Shown: in pieces, positions 1 to 8,084 of the stretch | How positions within the stretch are numbered: position 1 is the first letter of the stretch | How the letters are laid out: every line of letters starts with the position of its first letter | NCBI GenBank assembly: GCA_016711105.1 | Contig: JADJTO010000033.1 | Location: forward strand, 1 to 64,000 | Direction of reading: 5' to 3' | Source of the DNA: Micropruina sp. | Lineage (GTDB): Bacteria > Actinomycetota > Actinomycetes > Propionibacteriales > Propionibacteriaceae | Length of the DNA: 64,000 bases | The notes under the pieces: generated by a model | Databases searched by the model: none | The model's input: the letters and a program-made list of their open reading frames with translations, nothing else | Told to the model about the DNA's origin: nothing | Made by a program: the position numbers and the translations under genes

Positions 1-27
1 CCCCGGGTGAATCGGCTCCCGATCAGA
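1..27 (-). CDS. higA: HigA-type antitoxin, N-terminal fragment at the window edge
   Basis: Directly after the toxin stop codon, the minus strand reads SDREPIHPG. This is the typical N-terminal signature of HigA antitoxins, which are XRE-family helix-turn-helix proteins. The rest lies outside the window. HigA would neutralise the toxin encoded just upstream and bind the shared promoter. The fragment is in the same frame as the toxin stop and has no ATG, GTG or TTG directly before the motif, so the start codon may have been lost through an indel near position 25, or the toxin-antitoxin junction is damaged. The identification rests on nine residues only. Confidence 0.45.
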
Positions 28-336
28 TCACTGTCGGTGGTGATCGACGAGTTCGACATTCTCCGCACCTCCCTCTCTCCAGATGAAGCAGAGACGCCAT
101 TGGGCGTTCACTCGGATGCTGTGCTGCCCACGACGATCGCCAACCAGCCGCTCCAAGCGGTTGCCAGGAGGGATTCGTAGATCCTCCGCATCCTTCGCCG
201 CATTGATCAACTCAAGTTTGCGCAACGTTGCCCGCTGCACCGTTCGGTCAACGCCCTTGACGTACTGCTCCTGCCAGATGCGCTCGGTGTCCTTGGTGCC
301 GCACGATCTGATCACAGGAACATAAAATAACGCCAT
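28..336 (-). CDS. higB: HigB/RelE-family toxin of a type II toxin-antitoxin system
   Basis: A 102-residue protein with the HigB pattern: SCGTKDTERIW near the N-terminus, then RKLELINAA, the conserved stretch IPPGNRLERLVGDRRGQHS, NAQWRLCF, and VELVDHH at the end. The family are ribosome-dependent mRNA endonucleases with a RelE-like fold. Family members usually begin near residue 8 or 9 (a GTG at 313-315 gives VIRSCG), so the ATG at 336 may be seven residues too early. The antitoxin signature follows directly, giving the reversed toxin-first order typical of higBA. An inverted repeat lies just upstream. Confidence 0.8.
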   Translation of the reverse strand: MALFYVPVIRSCGTKDTERIWQEQYVKGVDRTVQRATLRKLELINAAKDAEDLRIPPGNRLERLVGDRRGQHSIRVNAQWRLCFIWREGGAENVELVDHHRQ

Positions 337-343
337 GCGTCAA

Positions 344-358
344 TAACGCTAGACGTTA
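344..358. promoter_or_regulatory. Inverted repeat in the higB promoter, likely antitoxin operator
   Basis: TAACG and CGTTA form a perfect 5-bp inverted repeat with a 5-nt spacer, 8 nt upstream of the higB ATG. It overlaps a minus-strand TAGCGT (346-351) that could be the -10 box. HigA-type antitoxins usually repress their own operon through such palindromes; the assignment is inference. Confidence 0.45.
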
Positions 359-568
359 AACCTGAACTCCACCCCGTTCCGGCAAGCATCAACCTCTACC
401 CCTTGGTTCGCCGGATCGCGAAGGAGTCGCCCAGCACTGGCACATTGGCATTGTGGGTGCCCAGCGCCAGGAGCCCGTCAGGGGGAGCGACTGCTGCCCG
501 CCCTGGGAGTGCGGGAGGCTGTTGCGGGCGCCTGCGGGAAAGATCCTGGCGCCGTACCTGGGTCGTGC
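359..568. other. Non-coding or decayed stretch
   Basis: No convincing gene is seen here. One minus-strand frame runs through it and ends in ALGTHNANVPVLGDSFAIRRTKG-stop (near 396-465), which reads somewhat like a genuine C-terminus. The frame upstream of it is proline- and arginine-rich, as in non-coding high-GC DNA, and it overlaps the cupin gene. It could be the tail of a degraded gene. Confidence 0.3.
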
Positions 569-949
569 TCAGGCGCTGCTGGGCAGGCTCACCTGGAGGG
601 CCTCGCGCTTGTGGTGCACGGTCAGGTAGACCAGCCCGTCCTCCCCGGCCCGGATTTCCCGGCGGGAGAGGCGTGGTAGCCAGAACAGCCGATGCTGCCA
701 CATGGGCACCTTGGTCTCCCCACTGAGCAGGTGTCCGGTGCCGTCCAGGACCAGCATCAGCACGTCGATATCGGGCCCATCGTGGGCGTCCACCACGGCG
801 CCCGGTCCGAGCCGGATGACGTTCGAGTCCAGCTGCCGGGGTAGGGCGGTGATCCGCCAGAGGGCGCCTTGAGCGTCCTGGTCAGCGGCAATGGTCTTGT
901 CGATGTCGCAGAGCAACTGCGGCAAGACAGGCGAGTGGGCGGCATCCAT
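569..949 (-). CDS. Small cupin-domain protein
   Basis: A 126-residue protein starting MDAAHSPVLPQLL. The centre has a cupin-like pattern: a glycine-rich turn and acidic strand (GPGAVVDAHDGPDIDVLMLVLDG), a proline turn, then GLVYLTVHHKRE near the C-terminus. The single-domain beta-barrel size fits. The ATG at 949 is preferred over an upstream ATG at 988, which would overlap the divergent chorismate mutase gene. A minus-strand TACGAT -10 box (956-961) sits 6 nt from the ATG, suggesting a leaderless transcript. Substrate unknown. Confidence 0.65.
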   Translation of the reverse strand: MDAAHSPVLPQLLCDIDKTIAADQDAQGALWRITALPRQLDSNVIRLGPGAVVDAHDGPDIDVLMLVLDGTGHLLSGETKVPMWQHRLFWLPRLSRREIRAGEDGLVYLTVHHKREALQVSLPSSA

Positions 950-955
950 GGCCTC

Positions 956-972
956 ATCGTAGAAGTTAGGAT
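956..972. promoter_or_regulatory. Back-to-back leaderless promoters
   Basis: The minus strand has TACGAT at 956-961, 6 nt from the cupin ATG. The plus strand has TAGGAT at 967-972, 6 nt from the chorismate mutase ATG. Both match the actinobacterial TANNNT -10 box at leaderless spacing, so the two genes probably share a very compact divergent promoter. Confidence 0.55.
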
Positions 973-978
973 GCGCCC

Positions 979-1275
979 ATGACCGCACCGAACCCCGAAC
1001 TGTCGCGGATGCGCGCCAGTATCGACAACCTCGACTCGGCCATCGTCTGCCTGCTCGCCGAGCGGTTCAAGATCACCCAGGCGGTTGGCCGGTTGAAGGC
1101 CGAACTCGGCTTGCCCGCGGCCGACCCTGATCGTGAGGGTGAGCAGATCCAACGGCTGCGCGAACTGGCGCGGGCCGCGAACCTTGATCCGGAGTTCGCT
1201 GAGAAGTTCCTCACCTTCATCGTCTCCGAAGTGGTCCGGCATCACGAGCAGATCGCCCAAGAGGCGAAGTCGTGA
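979..1275 (+). CDS. Chorismate mutase, AroQ class
   Basis: A 98-residue all-helical protein with the AroQ pattern: the first helix MRASIDNLDSAIVCLLAERFKIT, a conserved Arg-Lys region around VGRLKAELG, and the last helix FIVSEVVRHHEQIA. It would convert chorismate to prephenate on the route to phenylalanine and tyrosine. The length fits stand-alone AroQ enzymes. The start is supported by a -10 box 6 nt upstream (leaderless). The stop overlaps the GTG of the next gene (GTGA), so the two are probably co-transcribed. Confidence 0.88.
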   Translation: MTAPNPELSRMRASIDNLDSAIVCLLAERFKITQAVGRLKAELGLPAADPDREGEQIQRLRELARAANLDPEFAEKFLTFIVSEVVRHHEQIAQEAKS

Positions 1276-1682
1276 GCAGCCGGCGTAAGCCCAAGCCCAC
1301 TCCCTCGCCTTCGCCCAGCAAGGCAAGCCTGAAGACCCCCGGCACGCTGACCATCGGCGCGATCATCTTCTGCGGGTTGATCCCGCAGCTCTGGCTGGCC
1401 GGTGTGGTGCTGCTCCCGGTGGTCTTCTGGCTGACCTGGCCCGGACGCTGGCTCCCCAAGCACTGGCTGATGCTCCTTGGCACGGTGAGCTGGATGCTGG
1501 GCACGCTGCTGATGCTGGCCGGGGCCACCGATCGGGCCTCGTTGGGACTCGACTTCTGGACGCCCCCGGACGCGCTGGTCGGCTTCGCCCAAAGCTGGAT
1601 ACTGCTTCCGCTGGTGTTGCAGACCGCCGGCATCGGACTGGTGGTCTGGGTGCTGATCGGCGGGCAGAAGAAAACCGCCTGA
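1272..1682 (+). CDS. Four-helix integral membrane protein of unknown function
   Basis: A 136-residue protein starting at a GTG that overlaps the chorismate mutase stop. A basic, proline- and serine-rich cytoplasmic tail (residues 1-20) is followed by four hydrophobic segments near residues 28-48, 55-75, 78-96 and 112-131. The stop codon lies in the left arm of a terminator hairpin. No family is recognised. Translational coupling to chorismate mutase is visible, but a functional link is not. Confidence 0.7.
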   Translation: MSSRRKPKPTPSPSPSKASLKTPGTLTIGAIIFCGLIPQLWLAGVVLLPVVFWLTWPGRWLPKHWLMLLGTVSWMLGTLLMLAGATDRASLGLDFWTPPDALVGFAQSWILLPLVLQTAGIGLVVWVLIGGQKKTA

Positions 1683-1705
1683 GACCCTAAGGCCCCAGGC
1701 GGTTT
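1672..1705. terminator. Rho-independent-type hairpin between convergent genes
   Basis: AAACCGCCTG (1672-1681) pairs perfectly with CAGGCGGTTT (1696-1705) around a 14-nt loop. The A-rich and T-rich flanks would let it act in both directions, for the membrane protein gene and for cysE. Confidence 0.75.
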
Positions 1706-1729
1706 CTTGGCTGTTGCAGCAGAAACTGA

Positions 1730-2287
1730 TCAGGCGATGACGTCGCCCACGGTGGTGTTGGCCGGTATCCCGGTGACGATCGACCCCGGTGGCACGTCCT
1801 TCACCACCAGAGCGTTGGCGCCGACCTTCGTTCCCTCACCGATCGTGATCGGGCCGATGATCTTCGCCCCCGCTCCCAAGAGCACCTTGTTGCCGATCGT
1901 CGGGTGCCGCTTGAAGCGGCCGCGGGAGCGTCCGCCCAGGGTGACCTGGTGATACATCAGGACGTCGTCGCCGATCTCAGCCGTCTCGCCGATGACGACG
2001 CCGTTGCCGTGGTCGATGAAGAACCGGCGGCCGATCGTGGCACCGGGATGAATCTCCACCTGGGTCAGCGTCCGCGAGATCTGGGAGAGCACCCGGGACA
2101 GGGGCCGCAACGCGGGGCTGGTCACCCACAGCTTGTGACAGAGGCGATGCATCCATACCGCGTGAACACCCGGGTAGACGAGCGCGACCATCAACTTGCT
2201 GTGAGCAGCCGGATCCTCGCGCATGGCGGTCTCCAAGTCCTCGGCCACCCGTTTCCAGGCGGACGTGACCACGGCGGGAAGAGTCAT
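1730..2287 (-). CDS. cysE: Serine O-acetyltransferase
   Basis: A 185-residue hexapeptide-repeat acetyltransferase. It makes O-acetylserine from serine and acetyl-CoA, the first step of cysteine synthesis. Visible features are IHPGATIGRRFFIDHGNGVVIGETAEIGDD with the catalytic-region histidine, YHQVTLGG, then left-handed beta-helix repeats (NKVLLGAGAKIIGPITIG, TKVGANALVVKDVPPGS). It is the short actinobacterial/EpsC form, without the long N-terminal domain of the E. coli enzyme. Its ATG overlaps the cysK stop (ATGA), so it is translated second in a cysK-cysE operon. Confidence 0.93.
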   Translation of the reverse strand: MTLPAVVTSAWKRVAEDLETAMREDPAAHSKLMVALVYPGVHAVWMHRLCHKLWVTSPALRPLSRVLSQISRTLTQVEIHPGATIGRRFFIDHGNGVVIGETAEIGDDVLMYHQVTLGGRSRGRFKRHPTIGNKVLLGAGAKIIGPITIGEGTKVGANALVVKDVPPGSIVTGIPANTTVGDVIA

Positions 2288-3216
2288 CAGTCCATCAGGT
2301 CCGAGTAAAGGATGGTGGACAGGTAGCGCTCACCGAAGGACGGGATGATCACCACGATGGTCTTGCCGGCGTTCTCCGCGCGAGCGGCCAGCACTCCGGC
2401 TGCGGCGAGGGCGGCACCCGAGGAAATGCCCACCAGCAGGCCCTCTTCGGCGGCAGCCCGACGAGCCCACTCGACGGCGGTTTCGGCGTTCTGCGGCAGC
2501 ACCTCGTCGATCACCGAGCGGTCGAGGATCTTCGGCACGAAGTTGGCGCCGATGCCCTGGATCTTGTGCGGGCCGGGCTCGCCGCCTGACAGCAGCGGCG
2601 ACTCGGCGGGCTCGACGGCGATCATCTTCACGCCGGGCTTGCGGGCCTTGAGCACCTGCCCGACACCGGTCATGGTGCCGCCGGTGCCGATCCCGGCAAC
2701 CACGATGTCGACGGTGCCGTCGGTGTCGGCCCAGATCTCCTCGGCGGTCGTCTCCCGGTGGATCTTCGGGTTGGCCTCGTTGGCGAACTGACGGACGAGA
2801 ACCGCACCCTGCTCGGCCCCGATCGCCTCGGCGCGAGACACCGCACCACGCATGCCCTCAGGGCCCGGCGTCAGGACGAGTTCGGCACCGAAGGCGCGAA
2901 GCAGCGCCCGGCGCTCCTTGGACATGGTCTCGGGCATGGTGAGGATCACCTTGTAGCCGCGGGCGGCCCCGACCATAGCCAGAGCGATACCGGTGTTGCC
3001 GGACGTCGCCTCAACGATGGATCCGCCTGGGCTGAGCTGCCCGGACTCCTCAGCGGCGTCGATGATGGCCACGCCGATGCGGTCCTTGACCGAGTTGGCC
3101 GGGTTGTAGAACTCCAGCTTGGCCAGCACCGTCGCCTTGGAGTCGCCGAACAGGCGGTTGATCCGCACCAGCGGGGTGCGACCGATGAGCTGGGTGACAT
3201 CGTCGAAGATCTGCAT
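2287..3216 (-). CDS. cysK: Cysteine synthase A (O-acetylserine sulfhydrylase)
   Basis: A 309-residue PLP enzyme that makes cysteine from O-acetylserine and sulfide. The PLP lysine is K44 in NPANSVKDR; TSGNTGIALA (71-80) binds substrate and cofactor; GIGTGGTMTGVG binds phosphate; the C-terminal SFGERYLST is typical of CysK. The start is the ATG at 3216, preceded by AGGAGC and giving the family N-terminus MQIFDDVTQLIGRTPL; a longer reading adds 28 unlikely residues. It is followed by overlapping cysE. A palindrome at 3278-3301 lies in the divergent control region shared with guaA. Confidence 0.95.
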   Translation of the reverse strand: MQIFDDVTQLIGRTPLVRINRLFGDSKATVLAKLEFYNPANSVKDRIGVAIIDAAEESGQLSPGGSIVEATSGNTGIALAMVGAARGYKVILTMPETMSKERRALLRAFGAELVLTPGPEGMRGAVSRAEAIGAEQGAVLVRQFANEANPKIHRETTAEEIWADTDGTVDIVVAGIGTGGTMTGVGQVLKARKPGVKMIAVEPAESPLLSGGEPGPHKIQGIGANFVPKILDRSVIDEVLPQNAETAVEWARRAAAEEGLLVGISSGAALAAAGVLAARAENAGKTIVVIIPSFGERYLSTILYSDLMD

Positions 3217-3277
3217 ATTTGCTCCTAACCGGCCCCCGCCGGGGCGTATTCCAACATGGCGAAATAGTCCTACGAAT

Positions 3278-3301
3278 CTTGCATGGATCATCCCATGCAA
3301 G
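3278..3301. promoter_or_regulatory. 9-bp palindrome in the cysK-guaA divergent control region
   Basis: CTTGCATGG (3278-3286) and CCATGCAAG (3293-3301) form a perfect inverted repeat around ATCATC. It covers the expected -35 region of guaA, whose -10 box TAGACT is at 3310-3315, and lies upstream of the cysK leader. It is a good candidate repressor or activator site; the regulator is unknown. Confidence 0.6.
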
Positions 3302-3309
3302 CACGCCCC

Positions 3310-3315
3310 TAGACT
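3310..3315 (+). promoter_or_regulatory. -10 box of a leaderless guaA transcript
   Basis: TAGACT lies 8 nt before the guaA ATG, with no ribosome binding site between. This fits leaderless transcription. Confidence 0.5.
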
Positions 3316-3323
3316 GACGTCCC

Positions 3324-4876
3324 ATGAGTCTTGCCCATGATCTCGTCCTTGTCATCGACTTCGGTGCCCAGTACGCCCAACTGATTGCACGTCGGATCCG
3401 CGAGGCCAGGGTCTACTCCGAGATTGTGCCGCACACGACGAGCGTCGCAGCGATCGTGGCCCGCAAGCCCAAGGCGATCGTGCTGTCCGGTGGACCGCAA
3501 TCGGTCTACGCCGAGGGCGCACCCCAGGTGGACCCGGCGTTGTTCACCGCCGGTATCCCCGTTTTCGGCATGTGTTACGGCTTCCAAGCGATGGCTCAGG
3601 CGCTAGGTGGTGAGGTGCGCCGCACCGGGATCAGCGAGTTCGGGCGTACCCCGATCCGAGTGACCGAGGGCGGTGCCTTGCTGGGGGACTTGCCGGAGGG
3701 ATTCCGGGCCTGGATGAGCCACGGCGACTCGGTCTATCGGGCGCCGCGCGGCTTCCTGCCGTTGGCGCACAGTGACGGCTCGCCCGTGGCCGCCTTCGAG
3801 GACCTGACCCGAGGCTTGGCAGGAGTTCAGTGGCACCCGGAGGTGGGGCACTCCGAGTTCGGCCAAGATGTGCTGGAGAAGTTCCTGCACGACATCGCGG
3901 GCTGCCGCCCCGACTGGACGCCGGCCAACATCGTCGAGGACTCGGTGGCCGCCATCCGGGCCCAAGTGGGCGACAAGCACGTGCTCTGCGCGCTGTCGGG
4001 CGGCGTCGACTCCGCAGTGGCAGCTGCGCTGGTCCAGCGGGCCGTCGGTGATCAGCTGACCTGCGTGTTCGTCGATCACGGCTTACTCCGCAAGGGCGAA
4101 GCCGAGCGGGTCGAACAGGACTTCGTCACCATCACCGGGGTCGACCTGGTGGTTCGCGACGAACAAAAACGCTTCCTCGGCGCCCTAGCCGGGGTGACCG
4201 ACCCCGAAACCAAACGCAAGATCATCGGCCGCGAGTTCATTCGCACCTTCGAGGACGCGGCTCGCCAGGTGAACGCTGACCACCAAACCGAGTTCCTCGT
4301 CCAAGGCACCCTCTACCCCGACGTCGTGGAATCGGGCGGGGGCGAGGGCGCGGCCAACATCAAGAGCCATCACAACGTCGGCGGCCTGCCGGATGACCTG
4401 GAGTTCACCCTGATCGAACCCCTGCGAACCTTGTTCAAGGACGAGGTGCGAGCCGTCGGCACAGAACTGGGGCTGCCCGATGACATGGTCTGGCGACACC
4501 CCTTCCGGGCCCGGGTTTGGCGATCCGGATCATCGGGGCGGTGACCCAGGAGCGGCTGGACTTGCTCCGCGAAGCGGACGCGATCGCCCGGGCAGAACTG
4601 ACCGCCGCGGGACTCGACCGGGAGATCTGGCAGTTCCCGGTGGTGTTGCTGGCCGACGTCCGCTCGGTCGGAGTCCAGGGCGACGGACGCACCTACGGGC
4701 ACCCGGTCGTGTTGCGTCCAGTGACCTCCGAAGACGCGATGACGGCCGACTGGGGTCGGCTGCCCTATGACGTGATCGAGAAGATCAGCACCCGGATCAC
4801 CAACGAATGCCGGGAGATCAACCGGGTGGTGGTGGACGTGACGTCCAAGCCCCCGGGCACCATCGAATGGGAGTGA
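3324..4876 (+). CDS. guaA: GMP synthase (glutamine-hydrolysing), frameshifted
   Basis: The enzyme converts XMP to GMP using glutamine and ATP. The class I glutamine amidotransferase domain comes first, with the nucleophile C84 in FGMCYGFQAMAQALGG and the His-Glu pair in GVQWHPEVGHSEFG. The ATP pyrophosphatase domain follows, with the PP-loop ALSGGVDSAVAAAL near residue 222 and YPDVVESGG. The frame breaks after DMVWRHPF near 4505-4506, where one C is missing from a CCGGG context; restoring it gives PGPGL, then IRIIGAVTQERL and the dimerisation domain to the stop at 4876. The corrected length is 517 aa, normal for GuaA. The gene is essential in most bacteria, so a sequencing indel is likelier than inactivation. 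Confidence 0.92.
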
Positions 4877-4895
4877 CCGGGGGCAAGGCGTCGCT

Positions 4896-5183
4896 TTAGC
4901 GGTAGTCGCCCGGGTTCGGGTCGGTCGGGTTGGTGGGCGGTGCCGGCGGCTTGGTGCTGAACATGGCCTTGGCCTCATCCAGCCCGGTTGGCCCGTCGTT
5001 CTCCTGCGGCAAGACCGCCCAGAGCACCAGGTAAGCCACCCAGCCCACCTGGGTGACTACGCCCAGGACGACCGCGAGGATGCGGACCAGTCCGGCGTCC
5101 ATTCCCAGGTAGTTGGCCAGGCCACCGCAGACGCCGCCGATGAACTTGTCCGTCCGGCTTCGGGTCAGTTTCTTCTCATTCAT
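4896..5183 (-). CDS. PspC-domain membrane protein
   Basis: A 95-residue protein with a PspC domain: TRSRTDKFIGGVCGGLANYLGMDAGLVR, then two hydrophobic segments around residues 33-61. The tail is proline-rich and probably cytoplasmic. PspC proteins sense or signal envelope stress. AAAGGAAA precedes the ATG. It is the last gene of a three-gene minus-strand set, after a 57-aa membrane protein and a larger PspC protein, and lies opposite a PspC-histidine kinase. Confidence 0.85.
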   Translation of the reverse strand: MNEKKLTRSRTDKFIGGVCGGLANYLGMDAGLVRILAVVLGVVTQVGWVAYLVLWAVLPQENDGPTGLDEAKAMFSTKPPAPPTNPTDPNPGDYR

Positions 5184-5198
5184 TGATGTTTCCTTTCG

Positions 5199-5372
5199 TC
5201 AGGTTTGTCTTGAGAGTGCGAGTCCGAGGACGCCGATGACGACCAGGGACAGGGGGGCAGCGATCGAGACCAACTGCCAGTCGATGCTGCCGAAGGCGGC
5301 CCAGAAGCCGAGGGCGGCCAACGCGCCCAGCAGGAGGCCCATGTTGAGAGCGGTGAGATCAAGGCGCTTCAT
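5199..5372 (-). CDS. 57-residue two-helix membrane protein
   Basis: This small gene begins at an ATG that overlaps the TGA of the upstream PspC/LiaF-like gene (ATGA). It encodes MKRLDLTALN, a first hydrophobic segment (MGLLLGALAALGFWAAFG), a short polar turn (SIDWQ), and a second segment (LVSIAAPLSLVVIGVLGLAL) ending SRQT. The overlap, the clean two-helix layout, and the next PspC gene starting only 16 nt later make it a convincing gene although very short. Function unknown; it probably sits in the membrane with the two PspC proteins. Confidence 0.75.
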   Translation of the reverse strand: MKRLDLTALNMGLLLGALAALGFWAAFGSIDWQLVSIAAPLSLVVIGVLGLALSRQT

Positions 5373-6680
5373 CGTTCCACCGTGACGGCGCCGGCATTGA
5401 CCACCAAGTTGATCCGAAGGGTCGGTGACCCGGTGTCGTCGATGAAGTCGCGCTCACCCTCCAGGTTGACCCCGGCCGACATCTCGCCGGGCAGGGTGAG
5501 TTGTCCGAGGTTGACCTCATAGTCGATCTCGACATTCCCCGTCGGTGGAAGGGTGAGCTGCAGGGTGCCCGCGTTCAGCTCGAAGTTGACCGTCCGGTCG
5601 GCGGTGATCGGGAGTGGTGGAGAGGTCGATCGCGGTGGCGCTGGCGTTGACTTCCCGGGTCTGCGGCAGGTCTTCGATCGAGCTGAAGGTCAACTGTTCG
5701 GAGCGCGGATAGTCGCCGGTGACGAACCGATCCGCCGGTGTGAGGGTGACCAGGGTGGCCACACCGGTCAGGATCGCCGTCGGCAAGAGTCCGCGGGGAC
5801 GCCCGAACCAGGTCGAGAGCACCAAGCCGATGGCCATGGCAGCAAGCGCCGCAGAGAAGTACGCCACCGGCGGGACGATCCACCCTTGGGATTCGGCCAG
5901 CGCCAGCCCGCTGAGCCCTGCTCCGATCAGGCCGAGAGTCAGCGGCCAGATCCACCGAGCCCGTTGCCGAATCACCGGTGTCACCTGAGCGGCGGGTCGT
6001 CCGCCGGCGCTCAGCTGGGGCAGGTCAGTGGACGGGGTGGACGCTGCGGGAGCGCCGAAGAACTGCAACGGCGCGACCGCCGGCACCTGCGGCGCGGCGC
6101 TGTAGTGAACTGCGGGGGATGCTGCAGTGGGGCGGAGCGGAACGGCGGGTGACAGCGGCCATTGCGGCGTCGCTGCGCTCGCGGTCTGGGCGGAAGGGTG
6201 CCGTTGCTCGGCCACTCGCCGCTCCCAATCGGCTGCTGCCCGCTCGAAGGGGGTGAGCTCAGCTGCTCCGGATGGGGTCGAGGTCGGCGTGTTCTCGGTC
6301 CGCCGAGGCTGATGGCGATAGAAGCCGAAATACCACAAGAAGCCCAGCCCGATCGCCGGGCCGATGCCCAACGGCGAGGACCCGCTGGCGAGGACGATGA
6401 TCACCGCGCCCAGAGCGACAACCGCCCCGATCACGGACGCATGCGACCAACGCCGGGTCGCCGGAATCAGCGTCCGGACGGGCATGTCGGAGGCACCCTC
6501 GCGGGGAATCAGCAACAGTGCTCCGACGTAGACCGCGATGCCGATGCCGGCAACCAGGGAAAGTAGCACCACGGCGATCCGCAGCAGCGTTGGGTCCACC
6601 TGCCAACGGCGAGCCAGTCCTGCGCAGACGCCACCCACCACGGCGCCGTCGGCCGCTCGTCTCATCGGTTGGTTCTGCAC
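5369..6680 (-). CDS. PspC protein with LiaF-like C-terminal beta domain, frameshifted
   Basis: The N-terminal PspC domain (GAVVGGVCAGLARRWQVDPTLLR, two helices) is followed by two more hydrophobic segments, a long Ala/Pro linker, two further helices, and a C-terminal repetitive beta domain like those of LiaF or toast-rack proteins (IDLSTT, VNFELNAGTLQLTL, IDYEVNLGQLTLPG, LRINLVVNAGAVTV). One extra C near 5610-5612 breaks the frame; removing it gives STTPITADRTV and extends the protein to the stop at 5369-5371, about 436 aa. Start is a GTG at 6680; an ATG at 6665 is the alternative. It is probably a membrane stress sensor or a partner of the divergent kinase. Confidence 0.78.
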
Positions 6681-6815
6681 GGGACCCAGTGTTGTCGCAG
6701 CCGGTCCGTCCGCCCATCGGGGATCACCCCTGAGCGGACCCGGAAGGCGCTGGTATCGAATCGGGGAAACACCCGGCTGGTCGTCGGAGTCGCCGCGTGT
6801 GAGGCTTCATACATC

Positions 6816-8084
6816 ATGACCGTGTCCGACCTCCCACCGACCGCGAGTGCGCTGCCACCGCAGCGTGCTGACCGCCGCCTCGACCAGGCCTGGCTGGGTG
6901 GTGTCTGCGCCGGGCTGGCCAGCCATCTCGGCTGGCCGGTGCTGGTGCTCCGGCTCGGCATCGTCCTGCTCGCAGCCAGCCGGCTGGTGGGGGTGGTGAT
7001 CTACCTGGTGCTGTGGCTGATCCTGCCGCGCGCGACCGGGCCCGACCAGGCCCCCGGGTTGGTCGCGGCTACCCGAACCGGCAAGCGCGGAGCGATCGGG
7101 GAGCGCGCGACCCCGGCCGACCTGGGGGTGGCCTCCGCGGTCGCGCTGGTGGGCGGCGGCTTGCTCTGGCTGCTGCAGGCAACTGGCCTGGGCCTGCCGG
7201 AAGCGGTGTTCTGGCCTGCGGTGATCTTCTCAGTCGGACTGATGCTGGTCTGGTGGCAGGCCGACCACATCTCCAATCGGGCGATCCGGGCCACTCCGAC
7301 GCGGGTGCAGTGGGTCGCTCCGCTGCTGGCCCACTGGTCAACCGTGGTCAGCTTCGGGGTCGGCCTCAGCGCCAGCGGGGTGGCGATCGCCCTCGTCGCG
7401 GTGGCCCAGCCGGGCCTGGGTGAGGTGGCCCGCCTCTTCCTCGTCCTCGGGCTGTCGGTAGCGACGCTGCTTCTGGCGGCCGCGCCCTGGATCATCCGGG
7501 TTCGGCGATCACTGGCCTTGGCCCGCCAGGAGAAGATGATCGCCGACACTCGCGCCGACATGGCCGCTCACCTGCACGACTCGGTGCTCCAGACCCTGGC
7601 GCTGATCCAGCGGCAGGCCGGCGACCCCCGAGCAGTGGCCGGGCTGGCCCGGCGGCAAGAGCGCGAGTTGCGCGCCTGGCTCTACGGGGAGACCGCTGCC
7701 GAGGCCACGCTCAAGGTGGCCCTGACCGGAGTCGCCGCCGATGTCGAGGACGTGCACGGCGTGCCGGTCGAGCTGGTCCTGGTCGGCGATACCGAGCTGA
7801 CCACTGAGCTGACCGCTCTGGTGGCAGCGGCCAGAGAAGCGATGGTCAACGCTGCGAAGCACTCCGAGGCGGCCAAGGTGGACGTCTACGCCGAGGTGGA
7901 GGACGCCGTCGTCGAGGTTTTCGTCCGGGACCGGGGGGTTGGCTTCGATCCCGACAGCATCCCGGCCGACCGGCTCGGGGTCCGGGGCTCGATCGTGGAG
8001 CGTTTGCGCCGGGTCGGGGGCAATGCCACGATTCGTTCCATCGCCGGTGAGGGCACCGAGGTGCGACTGGAGGTACGACGATGA
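6816..8084 (+). CDS. Sensor histidine kinase with N-terminal PspC domain, NarL/DesK class
   Basis: A 422-residue kinase. A PspC domain (DQAWLGGVCAGLASHLGWP plus hydrophobic segment, about residues 22-80) is followed by further membrane segments to about residue 230, the HisKA_3 box with the phosphorylated H254 in MAAHLHDSVLQTLALIQ, and an HATPase domain (REAMVNAAKHSEAAKV, VRDRGVGFDP, GEGTEVRLEV). The ATG at 6816 is chosen because upstream sequence does not look coding. Its stop overlaps the response regulator ATG. The PspC sensor links it to the divergent PspC cluster, so envelope stress or antibiotic damage is the likely signal. Confidence 0.9.
   Translation: MTVSDLPPTASALPPQRADRRLDQAWLGGVCAGLASHLGWPVLVLRLGIVLLAASRLVGVVIYLVLWLILPRATGPDQAPGLVAATRTGKRGAIGERATPADLGVASAVALVGGGLLWLLQATGLGLPEAVFWPAVIFSVGLMLVWWQADHISNRAIRATPTRVQWVAPLLAHWSTVVSFGVGLSASGVAIALVAVAQPGLGEVARLFLVLGLSVATLLLAAAPWIIRVRRSLALARQEKMIADTRADMAAHLHDSVLQTLALIQRQAGDPRAVAGLARRQERELRAWLYGETAAEATLKVALTGVAADVEDVHGVPVELVLVGDTELTTELTALVAAAREAMVNAAKHSEAAKVDVYAEVEDAVVEVFVRDRGVGFDPDSIPADRLGVRGSIVERLRRVGGNATIRSIAGEGTEVRLEVRR

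Noticed and set aside
4500..4520. Programmed ribosomal frameshifting in guaA
   Set aside because: The site lacks a slippery heptamer with a downstream pseudoknot, and many unrelated genes here carry similar one-base shifts, so an indel error explains it better.
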